A DNA stretch of 6,615 nt from assembly GCA_902796375.1 (NCBI GenBank), contig CADBOW010000193.1, positions 1-6,615 on the forward strand, read 5' to 3'. Below the pieces are notes generated by a model. The model saw only the letters and a program-made list of their open reading frames with translations, searched no databases and had not been told where the DNA came from. The position numbers and the translations under genes are program-made. Below are positions 1 through 6,611 of this stretch, piece after piece (the stretch's first letter is position 1; the number at the start of each line of letters is the position of its first letter). The stretch comes from an uncultured Lachnospiraceae bacterium. GTDB taxonomy: Bacteria > Bacillota > Clostridia > Lachnospirales > Lachnospiraceae.

Positions 1-416
1 GCGGAGGATCCCATCCGCTTCAGCTGCTGGACGATCCGTCCGCCGTACTCGTCACGCCACTCCCAGGCGCGTTTCAGGAAGCCTTCCCGGCCCAGATCCG
101 CCTTCTCGATCCCCTGCTCTCTCAGGGCATTGATGATCTTAACCTCCGTGGAGATCGCCGCGTGGTCCGTGCCCGGCTGCCAGAGGGCATTGTACCCCTG
201 CATCCGCTTCATACGGATCAGAATGTCCTGCATGGTATTATCCAGTGCATGTCCCATATGCAGCTGTCCTGTGATATTCGGAGGGGGCATCACGATGGTG
301 AAGGGCTTCTTCGAGCGGTCTACCTCTGCATGGAAATATCCCGCATCCTCCCATTTCCTGTAAAGTCTCTCTTCGATGTCCTCCGGACTGTACGTTTTCT
401 CAAGTTCCTTAGCCAT
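1..416 (-). CDS. valS: Valyl-tRNA synthetase, N-terminal part (cut by window edge)
   Basis: Class I aminoacyl-tRNA synthetase that charges tRNA-Val with valine in the cytoplasm. Only the first 138 codons, plus two bases of the next, lie in the window; the rest runs off the left edge, whereas the whole enzyme is usually about 880 residues. The protein begins MAKELEKTYSPEDIEERLY. The class I signature is PPPNITGQLHMGHAL (residues 44-58), with HMGH (53-56) as the ValRS form of HIGH. It is followed by PGTDHAAISTEVKI (81-94), matching the conserved GTDHA block of ValRS, and by LGREGFLKRAWEW (108-120) and YGGRIVQQLKRMGSS, which lead into the editing-domain insertion in known ValRS. The ATG at 416-414 is chosen because the KTYxPxxIExRxYxxWE opening starts right after it and a GA-rich ribosome binding site precedes it. 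It lies 59 nt after the TPR gene on the same strand, with no terminator and no T-box in between. Identification is firm; the frame is open to the window edge. Confidence 0.97.
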   Translation of the reverse strand, partial: MAKELEKTYSPEDIEERLYRKWEDAGYFHAEVDRSKKPFTIVMPPPNITGQLHMGHALDNTMQDILIRMKRMQGYNALWQPGTDHAAISTEVKIINALREQGIEKADLGREGFLKRAWEWRDEYGGRIVQQLKRMGSS

Positions 417-428
417 GGTTTATCTTGT

Positions 429-435
429 TCCTCTC
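429..435 (-). promoter_or_regulatory. Ribosome binding site of valS
   Basis: Reads GAGAGGA on the minus strand, 12 nt before the valS ATG. The spacing is a little long, but no better purine tract is closer. The surrounding start region resembles that of the Hsp70-like gene (AGAGGAACAA followed by AACCATGGC in both). Confidence 0.6.
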
Positions 436-475
436 TATCATGTTTTCTAAACTAATCCAATCTGCTGCCCAGTGC

Positions 476-1309
476 TTATACGATCTGATCACGGAACTCA
501 TCCTTCAGCTGAGCCAGGATGATGTCCATCCGCTTGTCGTAATCTGTCATGTCATTGTGCATCTTATTGTAGACCGCGCGCTGGAGCATGGCGTAAATGG
601 TCATCTCCCTCACATCATCCTTGGAATCACCGATCTCCATCATGATATCCTCGAAATACCGGTCCGACAGGCCCATTTTATGGACCTCCGCCTTCAGGGT
701 GGTGATATCCTCCGTGGCGGATACCACATAGAAATAGCCCTTCAGCGATTCCTGATTCCCGTTCAGGTCATATGCCTTCAGGAAGAATTTCTTCGCATCC
801 TCGATATCCAGGTTGTTGGCCGCCGCCACCGCCCGGTTATGATATACATTTCCGAGGAATTCCCGGTCCTGGATCTCCGGCTCCTGTTCTATGATCCCGT
901 CATAAATGATGGAGGCACGGATGAATCTGCGATATCCCAGATATCCGTCCGCCTTCAGCTTCTCCCGCTGCAGCGGTGACAGCTTTCTGTACTTCTGCCA
1001 TGCCGCGGCATAGGTCTTCACCTCTTCCGTGGTATAATACTCGCCTGCATTCAGGATCTCCACCAGAAGGTCCTGCACGAAGGGGGTCTTATTTGCCAGG
1101 CCCACCAGCCGATCCGCCAGCTGCGGCATATCCAGCTCATCCCGGATCCAGGTCCAGAGCCGGTCCGACAGAGCTGATTTGGAGATCAGCACGGTATTAT
1201 TATAAATATAGAAGCAGAGCTCCTCATAGGTATAGATCTCTACCTTCGTATTCAGGAAGGTGAAAGGAGTCTCTGCCTGCTTCGATGAGCAAATGATCAG
1301 CTTTGCCAT
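476..1309 (-). CDS. TPR-containing protein of unknown function (277 aa)
   Basis: I do not recognise a named family. The protein is soluble, with no signal peptide or membrane segment. Residues 1-45 look like a short alpha/beta start (MAKLIICSSKQ, then a Tyr-rich strand/helix EIYTYEELCFYIYNN). Residues 46-130 are predicted helical by eye. Residues 153-186 fit the tetratricopeptide repeat pattern: Y156, A160, A172, F176 and A179 fall at TPR positions 4, 8, 20, 24 and 27, and ESLKGYFYVV begins the next helix. The C-terminal 60 residues are charged and helical. TPR units usually bind peptides or partner proteins, and TPR proteins are common Hsp70 partners, so the neighbouring Hsp70-like gene suggests an adaptor role; that is inference. 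The start is at 1309 because AAAGGAG lies 11 nt upstream. It overlaps the end of the Hsp70-like gene by 13 bp, a sign of coupled translation. The gene is intact with a TAA stop. Confidence 0.9.
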   Translation of the reverse strand: MAKLIICSSKQAETPFTFLNTKVEIYTYEELCFYIYNNTVLISKSALSDRLWTWIRDELDMPQLADRLVGLANKTPFVQDLLVEILNAGEYYTTEEVKTYAAAWQKYRKLSPLQREKLKADGYLGYRRFIRASIIYDGIIEQEPEIQDREFLGNVYHNRAVAAANNLDIEDAKKFFLKAYDLNGNQESLKGYFYVVSATEDITTLKAEVHKMGLSDRYFEDIMMEIGDSKDDVREMTIYAMLQRAVYNKMHNDMTDYDKRMDIILAQLKDEFRDQIV

Positions 1310-2562
1310 ACGATCGAAAACTCCTTTCTGTATATTTTATTGGTGGTGGGGAACAGCTTCCCGAAGCCCAGATCCCGTATGATCACGGCCCCGTCCGTGG
1401 GATTTTCAAACTCCACCTCCAGCGACAGCTTGGTGGTTTTGTTGGGGCGCTTGGGGATCCCGTGGATCTTCACCACCTCCCGCTTCTCCTCGTCCGTATG
1501 CCGGCTCCGGTATACAAGGGTGATGGTATCCGTATCATCCAGGATCACAAAGATCTTTCCCCGGATATTGTACCATTGCTTTCCGCCGTTCACGATGGGT
1601 ACGAAGGTATCCTTCTCGTCGTCCAGGGAAAGCCCCACGTCAAAGAGTACATTTTCCTTCGTTTCCACAAAGAACTGATCGTAAAACGCCTTGTACTCGC
1701 CGCCCACGGCACGATAGCAGGCACCCTTCGTATAGATATTCTGTCCCACAAATACCCTGCGTCCCTGGCACAGGACATTGGTGGACTTCTTCATCCATTT
1801 GTTGGTAAAGCCCACGCCGGTCAGATAGACGGAAGAGATATAGGCCTTCTTCATTTCATAGTCCGCGATCTTCGCGAAATCGATGTCCATCTGATAGGTA
1901 TCATTTCCGTAATGACTGAGTGACATCTGGGAGGAATAGTCCTCATGGGTCACCGTCACCAGCTTCGGCGTCCTGTTTCTGGAAATGTCGATCCGGTAGT
2001 AATTCAGTCCGTCCGCGTTGTAATCATACAGCGCCACGGAGTTGATCCACAGCCCCTGCTCCTGATTGAAGATATAGTACAGTCCGCTGTCCAGGTGGCT
2101 GGTGATCTCCACCGCCTCCTCCGGCACGTCCATCAGCTTATAGATGCCCGAAAGCAGCTGATAGATCCTGCTGTTATATTCCGGCACGGAAATGACCAGC
2201 TTCCGGATCGTGGCATCCTCATACCGATACAGGAAGGAATCGATATGCAGCTTCACCATTTTCATGAAGAGGTCCTGATAGGTATATTCCTCTCCCTCCA
2301 CCGTGACCGTTTCCTTGCTTTCCAGATTCTCGAAGATCCCGTCGATGATCACGCCTTCCTCGTTGAACCGCGCCTCGGAGGCCTCGCCGCCCACATACCA
2401 GTGGCCGGTCTCCGTGCTGTGAAAGAGGATGTTCGGCATCAGATAGGTTTCCTTATTATTCAATTGGCTGACTGACTCGGGTTCCCTCTTGATGTCATTG
2501 TAATATGACAGCTGGGTAAAATCCGAACACAGATCCATTCCGATGTAAAATGCGTCTGCCAT
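1297..2562 (-). CDS. Divergent, lid-less Hsp70/DnaK-like protein (421 aa)
   Basis: The gene follows the order of Hsp70 motifs although overall similarity is low. YIGMDLCSDFTQLSYY (residues 6-21) sits where DnaK has IGIDLGTTNS. MPNILFHSTETGHWYVGGEA (42-61) matches the PSxxxF...xVGxxA block. KLVISVPEYNSRIYQLL (121-137) matches AVITVPAYFNDxQRQ, and ITSHLDSGLYYIF (153-165) matches INEPTAAALAYG. VALYDYNADGLNYYRI (176-191) sits at DLGGGTFD. SVYLTGVGFTNKWM (244-257) sits at the LVGGxxRxP adenosine motif, and QNIYTKGACYRA (274-285) at NPDEAVAxGAA. FDVGLSL (307-313), then IHGIPKRPNKTTKLSLEVEF (366-385), match the beta substrate domain (DVTPLSL; GIPPAPRGVPQIEVTF). About 55 residues separate the phosphate-2 and adenosine motifs, against about 140 in DnaK, and there is no helical lid. 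Key Gly/Thr residues are replaced, so ATP hydrolysis is doubtful. It lies 41 nt after the 1296-residue gene and overlaps the TPR gene. Its substrate and role are unknown; the fold assignment is by eye. Confidence 0.9.
   Translation of the reverse strand: MADAFYIGMDLCSDFTQLSYYNDIKREPESVSQLNNKETYLMPNILFHSTETGHWYVGGEASEARFNEEGVIIDGIFENLESKETVTVEGEEYTYQDLFMKMVKLHIDSFLYRYEDATIRKLVISVPEYNSRIYQLLSGIYKLMDVPEEAVEITSHLDSGLYYIFNQEQGLWINSVALYDYNADGLNYYRIDISRNRTPKLVTVTHEDYSSQMSLSHYGNDTYQMDIDFAKIADYEMKKAYISSVYLTGVGFTNKWMKKSTNVLCQGRRVFVGQNIYTKGACYRAVGGEYKAFYDQFFVETKENVLFDVGLSLDDEKDTFVPIVNGGKQWYNIRGKIFVILDDTDTITLVYRSRHTDEEKREVVKIHGIPKRPNKTTKLSLEVEFENPTDGAVIIRDLGFGKLFPTTNKIYRKEFSIVWQS
1321..1327 (-). promoter_or_regulatory. 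Ribosome binding site of the TPR gene, inside the upstream gene
   Basis: Reads AAAGGAG on the minus strand, 11 nt before the ATG at 1309. It lies within the last codons of the Hsp70-like gene, so ribosomes finishing that gene can pass directly to this start. It supports the ATG at 1309 as the true start. Confidence 0.8.
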
Positions 2563-2570
2563 GGTTTTGT

Positions 2571-2576
2571 TCCTCT
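2571..2576 (-). promoter_or_regulatory. Ribosome binding site of the Hsp70-like gene
   Basis: Reads AGAGGA on the minus strand with 8 nt to the ATG at 2562. It lies in the 41-nt gap after the large upstream gene. I see no terminator hairpin or convincing promoter in the gap, so the two genes are probably on one transcript. Confidence 0.7.
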
Positions 2577-2603
2577 ATAGTTTGATAGGTTGTAGAAAGG
2601 CTC

Positions 2604-5600
2604 TTACAACAGCGTCAGATTCTCTTCGAAAAGATGTACCGTATTGATGTATACATCCAGATCCTCCAGCAGCTCCCGGTCCTTCCGCATTTCCTGCTTC
2701 ACCAGCATGCTGTTGATCATCTCGAACCGGTTCAGATCCTGCTTGTTGTAGGACTTCTTCTTCAGCACCTCGCTCTCCACGATCTGGGCATTTCCGTTGG
2801 GATCGTCCTCGATGGTATATACCAGACGTTCTCCGTGGAATACCACGAACTCCATCACGTAAAGGCCGCTGACCACTTCCTCCATACGGTGCACCTTCGT
2901 CTTCTCCTTGGCCCGCACCCCGGTTCCCGTGGAATACCGGACGAATACCTGACGCCGGTTCTCGGACTTGTAGATCAGATAGGTCTTCAGGAATACATCC
3001 TGCGGCAGCTCCAGGAAGGAAGCAAAGCTCTTGTAGAAGGGCAGGATCTTGCCTGCATCCACAAAGCGGAGGGCCGTATCGGTGATCCATTTCTTCTGCT
3101 CATTGGTATAACGCTCCAGGCGGCTGAAGTACAGCAGCAGCGCCATGGAGGAGATCTCATCATCGATATTTCCCTTCATGATCTCCGAATACAGCGCCTC
3201 GAAAATGTAGTTCGGCACCTGCATATCCCGGATCAGATAGTTGTGGGCCGCCAGCCGGAGGAAGGCCTTCACCACAAGGCCGCGGCTACGTCCGTTATAA
3301 TATGTGGCAAAAACATCATAGATATACTCCAGATGTTCTCCCGCAAACATCATCTGGGCCAGGGTATTTTCCGCCAGGGATCCCACATCGGGAACCCGGT
3401 CCTTCGCCAGCTTGAAGAGGCCGGCCAGCTCATCGATGGAGCCGTTGAAGTTCATGACCATGTAGGTCAGGATATTGGCATTGACCGTACCGGTCTTGTA
3501 CAGATTCAGGCAGATGGACATCAGGTCCTCGTTCATGAAGCCCTCGGAATCCTGCACACCGTAATCCGCCAGACGATACAGCTCCCGGACATCCAGCTCG
3601 TTAAACCCGTAGAGCTTTACCGCCTGGAATGCCTTGTCGAACAGGTTCATATCGATCAGATAGGTGATGATGGTCCGGGCATTTGCGTGGGTCAGATATT
3701 CGATATCCAGCCGGCGCAGATACTTCACCAGCACATCCGTATCCAGATTCTCATGGTAATACTCGATGATGTCCAGGCAGGCCTGCTGCTTGTAATCATC
3801 TGAGATCTCCTCGCAGTTGATGATCTCCCGCGCCGCATTTACCTCCCTGGCATTCTTGTAGGTAAATTCACCTATGCTTTCGTAATTGTAGAGCAGCACC
3901 CGGTAATCTCTGGGGCTGTACTCCCGGCAGATGGGGATATAGGCCTTCTCATCCACAATCCGCTCGAAATGATAGGGAATGGAGCCCGCGTACCGGTTTC
4001 CGTCCTGATCCTCGAAAATGATGGACGCATTGTCCGAAAGGATCTCCACATAAGCCTCCCCGTCATCCAGCGGAACATGCTGGACGCTGGACAGCTCCCC
4101 GTGGCTTACGATCACCGCACGGATATTCTTGTTGTAGCAGACCAGCTTCCTCCGGAAAATGATATTGATCAGCTTGCCTGCAAACAGGGAGCTGACGGAT
4201 TCCGGCTCCAGGAACTCATCGTAGATCACGGTCAGGTCATCATTCACCTTCCCCTTCATGATCATGCTCTCCATGAAGTCCTCCATGGTAGGCGCATATT
4301 CATGATAGATCTTCATATGCTCCGACTTGTTGAAGATCACATTGGCATAAAGATATGCCAGCTCGTCCTCGTTCAGGGTATTCTTATAATTCAGATACAT
4401 CAGAACCGATGCGGGGATCAGCTCATAATGGGCCCGGTCCATGCTTCGGATATAGCATTCATTCAGTCCGATGAATTTCAGGGAACGAAGCACCGCCGCC
4501 TTGTAGAACCGGTGATACCGCATATCCAGCATATTCGCGGAGATCAGCATGGAGCAGATGGAGCCCAGCACATCCAGGTTCTCATTCTCCTTCTTCAGAA
4601 GGCGTTCCTCTTCCTCCGCCCGAATGGTCTCGTCAAATTTATCGTCAAAGGACTGCTGAACCTTCCTGTCCAGCTGCTCCTCCTCACGGTCATAGTCTTC
4701 ATCCTCGCTGGACAGCCGCAGCGGATCGTCCGGTGCGGAGATCTCCTCCGGCTCCTCCTCGGCTTCCTCATCCTCATCAAACCCGGTGAAAATGAAATCA
4801 TCATTTTCCTCTTCCCGGAAGGAGTTCTCCTCCGATGCTTCCTCCTCCGGCTCCTCCTTCTCCATGGAACGGTTCTCCCGGAGCAGCCGTTCACGGCGCA
4901 GCTCGTCCTCATTCTTGTCATAGATGGAACGGAGCACATCGAAGATCTGCTTGTTAAACTCCTTGTTCCGTCCCGCCAGCTTGACGAATTCATTCAGGAC
5001 GTCATCGGAAATGTAATTATGACGAAGCCCCCATTTGATGGTGGTGATCTCAAAGGGTGTCAGCCGCTTCAGCATAAGGGGATTCGCATTCAGGATATCG
5101 CAGAGCTCGAAATACACGATAGGGCTGTTCTCTCCCTCTTCGTACATTTCCGTAAGCTCACGGTACAGAGCTCCCTTATCCTCGTTATATACGGGATCCA
5201 CAAAAAGCAGCAGCCAGAAGAAGAACATCTTCGGCTCCTGTGTCCGGTAATTGCGCCGGATCATATTTGCGGTCTTCTCGACGGTATCATCATCCCGCAG
5301 CATCATGGCCTTCAGGTAGCTGTAGTAGCATTTCTCCTGATTGGTCATGAGACTTCGGTCCACATCCGCCTCGATCCGGAGGAACTCCTGCTCTACCTTG
5401 GCATAGTCCCCCTTCAGGATGTTCATGTGCATGACGGCAAGCCGGTACATATCCTCCTCCGGCTCCATTTCCATCAGCACCCGCAGGGCTTCCAGCGTGT
5501 CAGCCACATACTCGTCCAGTCCGATCCGGTCCATACGGAAATCCAGATAGGCCTGTGTCAGATTGATCCGGCACTGCTTATACTCCTGCTCCTTCAGTCG

Positions 5601-6494
5601 GTTCTCCTGATCCACTCTGCGTTGCTTCGGGCGCTCCAGATGGATCTCGATCTCGATCTTCTGATAGATATTCTCTATGATCAGCTTTCCGCTGTTCTCA
5701 CCGTCCGGCACATGCTCCGGAGAAATGTAAACCTGCAGATCGCAGGAATTGGCGGTGAAATCCGCCGAGGTCAGGGTCTTCTTGGCCGGAATGATAAATT
5801 CCGCATTGCTCCGGATCTCGGAGCGGGTATAACCCCAGGTATTCTTCGTCAGTGCCACGGAAATGCTCTCCGTCTCCGCAGGCATGACCATATCCAGCTT
5901 GGCCTTGTCCGTGGACAGGGTCACCGTACGCTTCTTATGTACCAGAACCAGGAACTCCTCCATGGCCTGATCCACGGAATGACTGTCCAGAAGGCTCTCA
6001 TAGATCAGCTTCAGATGCGGCTCCCGGTTGATGAAGGTACGCCGGAAATCATCACTCATGAACAGCCGGGCTGCCTCTGACCAGTTCCGCTCCGCCAGTG
6101 CCGCGAACTTGAACAGATCATCGATCCGCTCGCTCCCGCAGGTAACACAGGGCGGGACGATGCTGATATCGTAGGGCAGACGGAATTCACCCCCGTCGGT
6201 GATCACATTGATGTGACCGCGGAAGTTCTGACCTGCCTCAAGACAGGTGGCGTCAAAGGAATAACGCACCTCGAATTTGCGGCTAATGAAACTGTGATTC
6301 TCGAATCTGAGCAGGTATCTGCTGTCATAGACCATCCCCTTGATGGGATGCCGGTTCCGGCTCTCCACCTGAAATGCTCCCAGATACACGGTTCCTGCTT
6401 CTATGCTGAGTTTGAAATTCTGTTTTGATATGTATACATCCGGACGGTCGATCCGAAATCCGCCCTTTGCATACTGTTCAACAATCGCCTTCAT
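2604..6494 (-). CDS. Large Ig-like plus helical-repeat protein of unknown function (1296 aa)
   Basis: A cytoplasmic protein with no signal peptide and no clear membrane span. By eye the order is: a beta-sandwich domain at about 20-112 (Gly-Ala-Phe-x-Val motif at 39-43, IKGMVYDSRYLLRF, LPYDISIV); a helical stretch at about 122-187; a second Ig-like domain at about 190-287 (NTWGYTRSEI, then FIIPAKKTLTSADF); a charged helix and TPR-like helix pairs at about 292-535; an acidic Glu/Asp-rich linker at about 545-632; helices at about 637-770; a beta-rich module at about 775-870; an alpha-solenoid at about 895-1175; a beta-rich module at about 1182-1240; and a charged helical end. No catalytic motif is visible, so a scaffold or client-binding role is most likely. 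It is the first gene after a strong promoter and precedes the Hsp70-like and TPR genes. From memory, unverified, it resembles Lachnospiraceae proteins annotated as DUF5717 family. The ATG at 6494 is supported by GGAGA 6 nt upstream. The frame is intact; function unknown. Confidence 0.92.
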   Translation of the reverse strand: MKAIVEQYAKGGFRIDRPDVYISKQNFKLSIEAGTVYLGAFQVESRNRHPIKGMVYDSRYLLRFENHSFISRKFEVRYSFDATCLEAGQNFRGHINVITDGGEFRLPYDISIVPPCVTCGSERIDDLFKFAALAERNWSEAARLFMSDDFRRTFINREPHLKLIYESLLDSHSVDQAMEEFLVLVHKKRTVTLSTDKAKLDMVMPAETESISVALTKNTWGYTRSEIRSNAEFIIPAKKTLTSADFTANSCDLQVYISPEHVPDGENSGKLIIENIYQKIEIEIHLERPKQRRVDQENRLKEQEYKQCRINLTQAYLDFRMDRIGLDEYVADTLEALRVLMEMEPEEDMYRLAVMHMNILKGDYAKVEQEFLRIEADVDRSLMTNQEKCYYSYLKAMMLRDDDTVEKTANMIRRNYRTQEPKMFFFWLLLFVDPVYNEDKGALYRELTEMYEEGENSPIVYFELCDILNANPLMLKRLTPFEITTIKWGLRHNYISDDVLNEFVKLAGRNKEFNKQIFDVLRSIYDKNEDELRRERLLRENRSMEKEEPEEEASEENSFREEENDDFIFTGFDEDEEAEEEPEEISAPDDPLRLSSEDEDYDREEEQLDRKVQQSFDDKFDETIRAEEEERLLKKENENLDVLGSICSMLISANMLDMRYHRFYKAAVLRSLKFIGLNECYIRSMDRAHYELIPASVLMYLNYKNTLNEDELAYLYANVIFNKSEHMKIYHEYAPTMEDFMESMIMKGKVNDDLTVIYDEFLEPESVSSLFAGKLINIIFRRKLVCYNKNIRAVIVSHGELSSVQHVPLDDGEAYVEILSDNASIIFEDQDGNRYAGSIPYHFERIVDEKAYIPICREYSPRDYRVLLYNYESIGEFTYKNAREVNAAREIINCEEISDDYKQQACLDIIEYYHENLDTDVLVKYLRRLDIEYLTHANARTIITYLIDMNLFDKAFQAVKLYGFNELDVRELYRLADYGVQDSEGFMNEDLMSICLNLYKTGTVNANILTYMVMNFNGSIDELAGLFKLAKDRVPDVGSLAENTLAQMMFAGEHLEYIYDVFATYYNGRSRGLVVKAFLRLAAHNYLIRDMQVPNYIFEALYSEIMKGNIDDEISSMALLLYFSRLERYTNEQKKWITDTALRFVDAGKILPFYKSFASFLELPQDVFLKTYLIYKSENRRQVFVRYSTGTGVRAKEKTKVHRMEEVVSGLYVMEFVVFHGERLVYTIEDDPNGNAQIVESEVLKKKSYNKQDLNRFEMINSMLVKQEMRKDRELLEDLDVYINTVHLFEENLTLL
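4599..4862 (-). other. Acidic low-complexity linker within the 1296-aa protein
   Basis: Encodes residues about 545-632, packed with Glu and Asp (for example EKEEPEEEASEEN and DEDEEAEEEPEE) and with few hydrophobic residues, then passing into a charged helix. It divides the protein into two folded halves. On the DNA it appears as runs of tcctcc/ttcctc on the plus strand. It is probably disordered and flexible. Such short-repeat DNA tends to vary in length between strains, which is an inference here. Confidence 0.85.
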
Positions 6495-6500
6495 GTACTA

Positions 6501-6505
6501 TCTCC
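6501..6505 (-). promoter_or_regulatory. Ribosome binding site of the 1296-aa gene
   Basis: Reads GGAGA on the minus strand with 6 nt to the ATG at 6494, which supports this start codon. Confidence 0.75.
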
Positions 6506-6549
6506 GACAAATAAAACTTGCGAATCCTGGTCAAAATGTTGTAGAATAA

Positions 6550-6574
6550 TGGTAGCGTGTGAAAAACGATACCA
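6550..6574 (-). other. Possible weak hairpin in the operon leader
   Basis: TGGTA at the start of the predicted transcript can pair with TACCA 15 nt later, and CG/CG pairs extend the stem past one mismatch. The loop is about 9 nt and A/T-rich. The stem is short and has no U-tract, so it is not a terminator. It may be chance, or it may affect leader stability. Confidence 0.25.
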
Positions 6575-6583
6575 AGTCAATCT

Positions 6584-6611
6584 ATTATAGCAGATTCGGC
6601 ATTGTTTTGAA
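6584..6611 (-). promoter_or_regulatory. Sigma-A type promoter with extended -10, start of the operon
   Basis: On the minus strand a perfect TATAAT (-10, 6589-6584) is preceded by TGC, giving the extended -10 form TGnTATAAT. A weak -35, TTCAAA (6611-6606), lies 16 nt upstream; it matches the consensus at four of six positions. Transcription would begin near 6577, leaving a leader of about 80 nt before the 1296-residue gene. It is the only convincing promoter I can see in the window. Confidence 0.75.

Noticed and set aside
430..462. Possible promoter for valS (TTGGAT with TAGAGA 17 nt later)
   Set aside because: The -10 matches the consensus poorly and overlaps the ribosome binding site.
425..979. 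Plus-strand open frames opposite the TPR gene (425-979) and the Hsp70-like gene (1303-1923, 1945-2475)
   Set aside because: They also share the codon register of the sense genes and have no recognisable protein features.
2575..3090. A 171-codon minus-strand frame overlapping the 3' end of the large gene
   Set aside because: It is a frame-shifted shadow with a Gly/Arg/Pro-rich composition; the gene in the main frame is intact through this stretch.
2634..3803. A 389-codon plus-strand open frame
   Set aside because: Same register effect opposite the 1296-aa gene; no ribosome binding site or domain supports it.
5204..5228. Possible membrane segment MFFFWLLLFV in the large protein
   Set aside because: The hydrophobic run is only about 10 residues and lies within a helical-repeat region; it is better read as a buried helix.
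3969..6080. A 703-codon open frame on the plus strand opposite the 1296-aa gene
   Set aside because: It is in exact codon register with the real gene, so its stops would need TTA, CTA or TCA codons in the sense frame, and these are rare here. The encoded protein is Leu/Ile/His-rich without any recognisable domain.
2588..6549. The word TTCTACAAC shortly upstream of both the large gene's start and the Hsp70-like gene's start
   Set aside because: Nine bases seen twice, one copy in a leader and one in an intergenic gap, with different flanks; this is likely chance.
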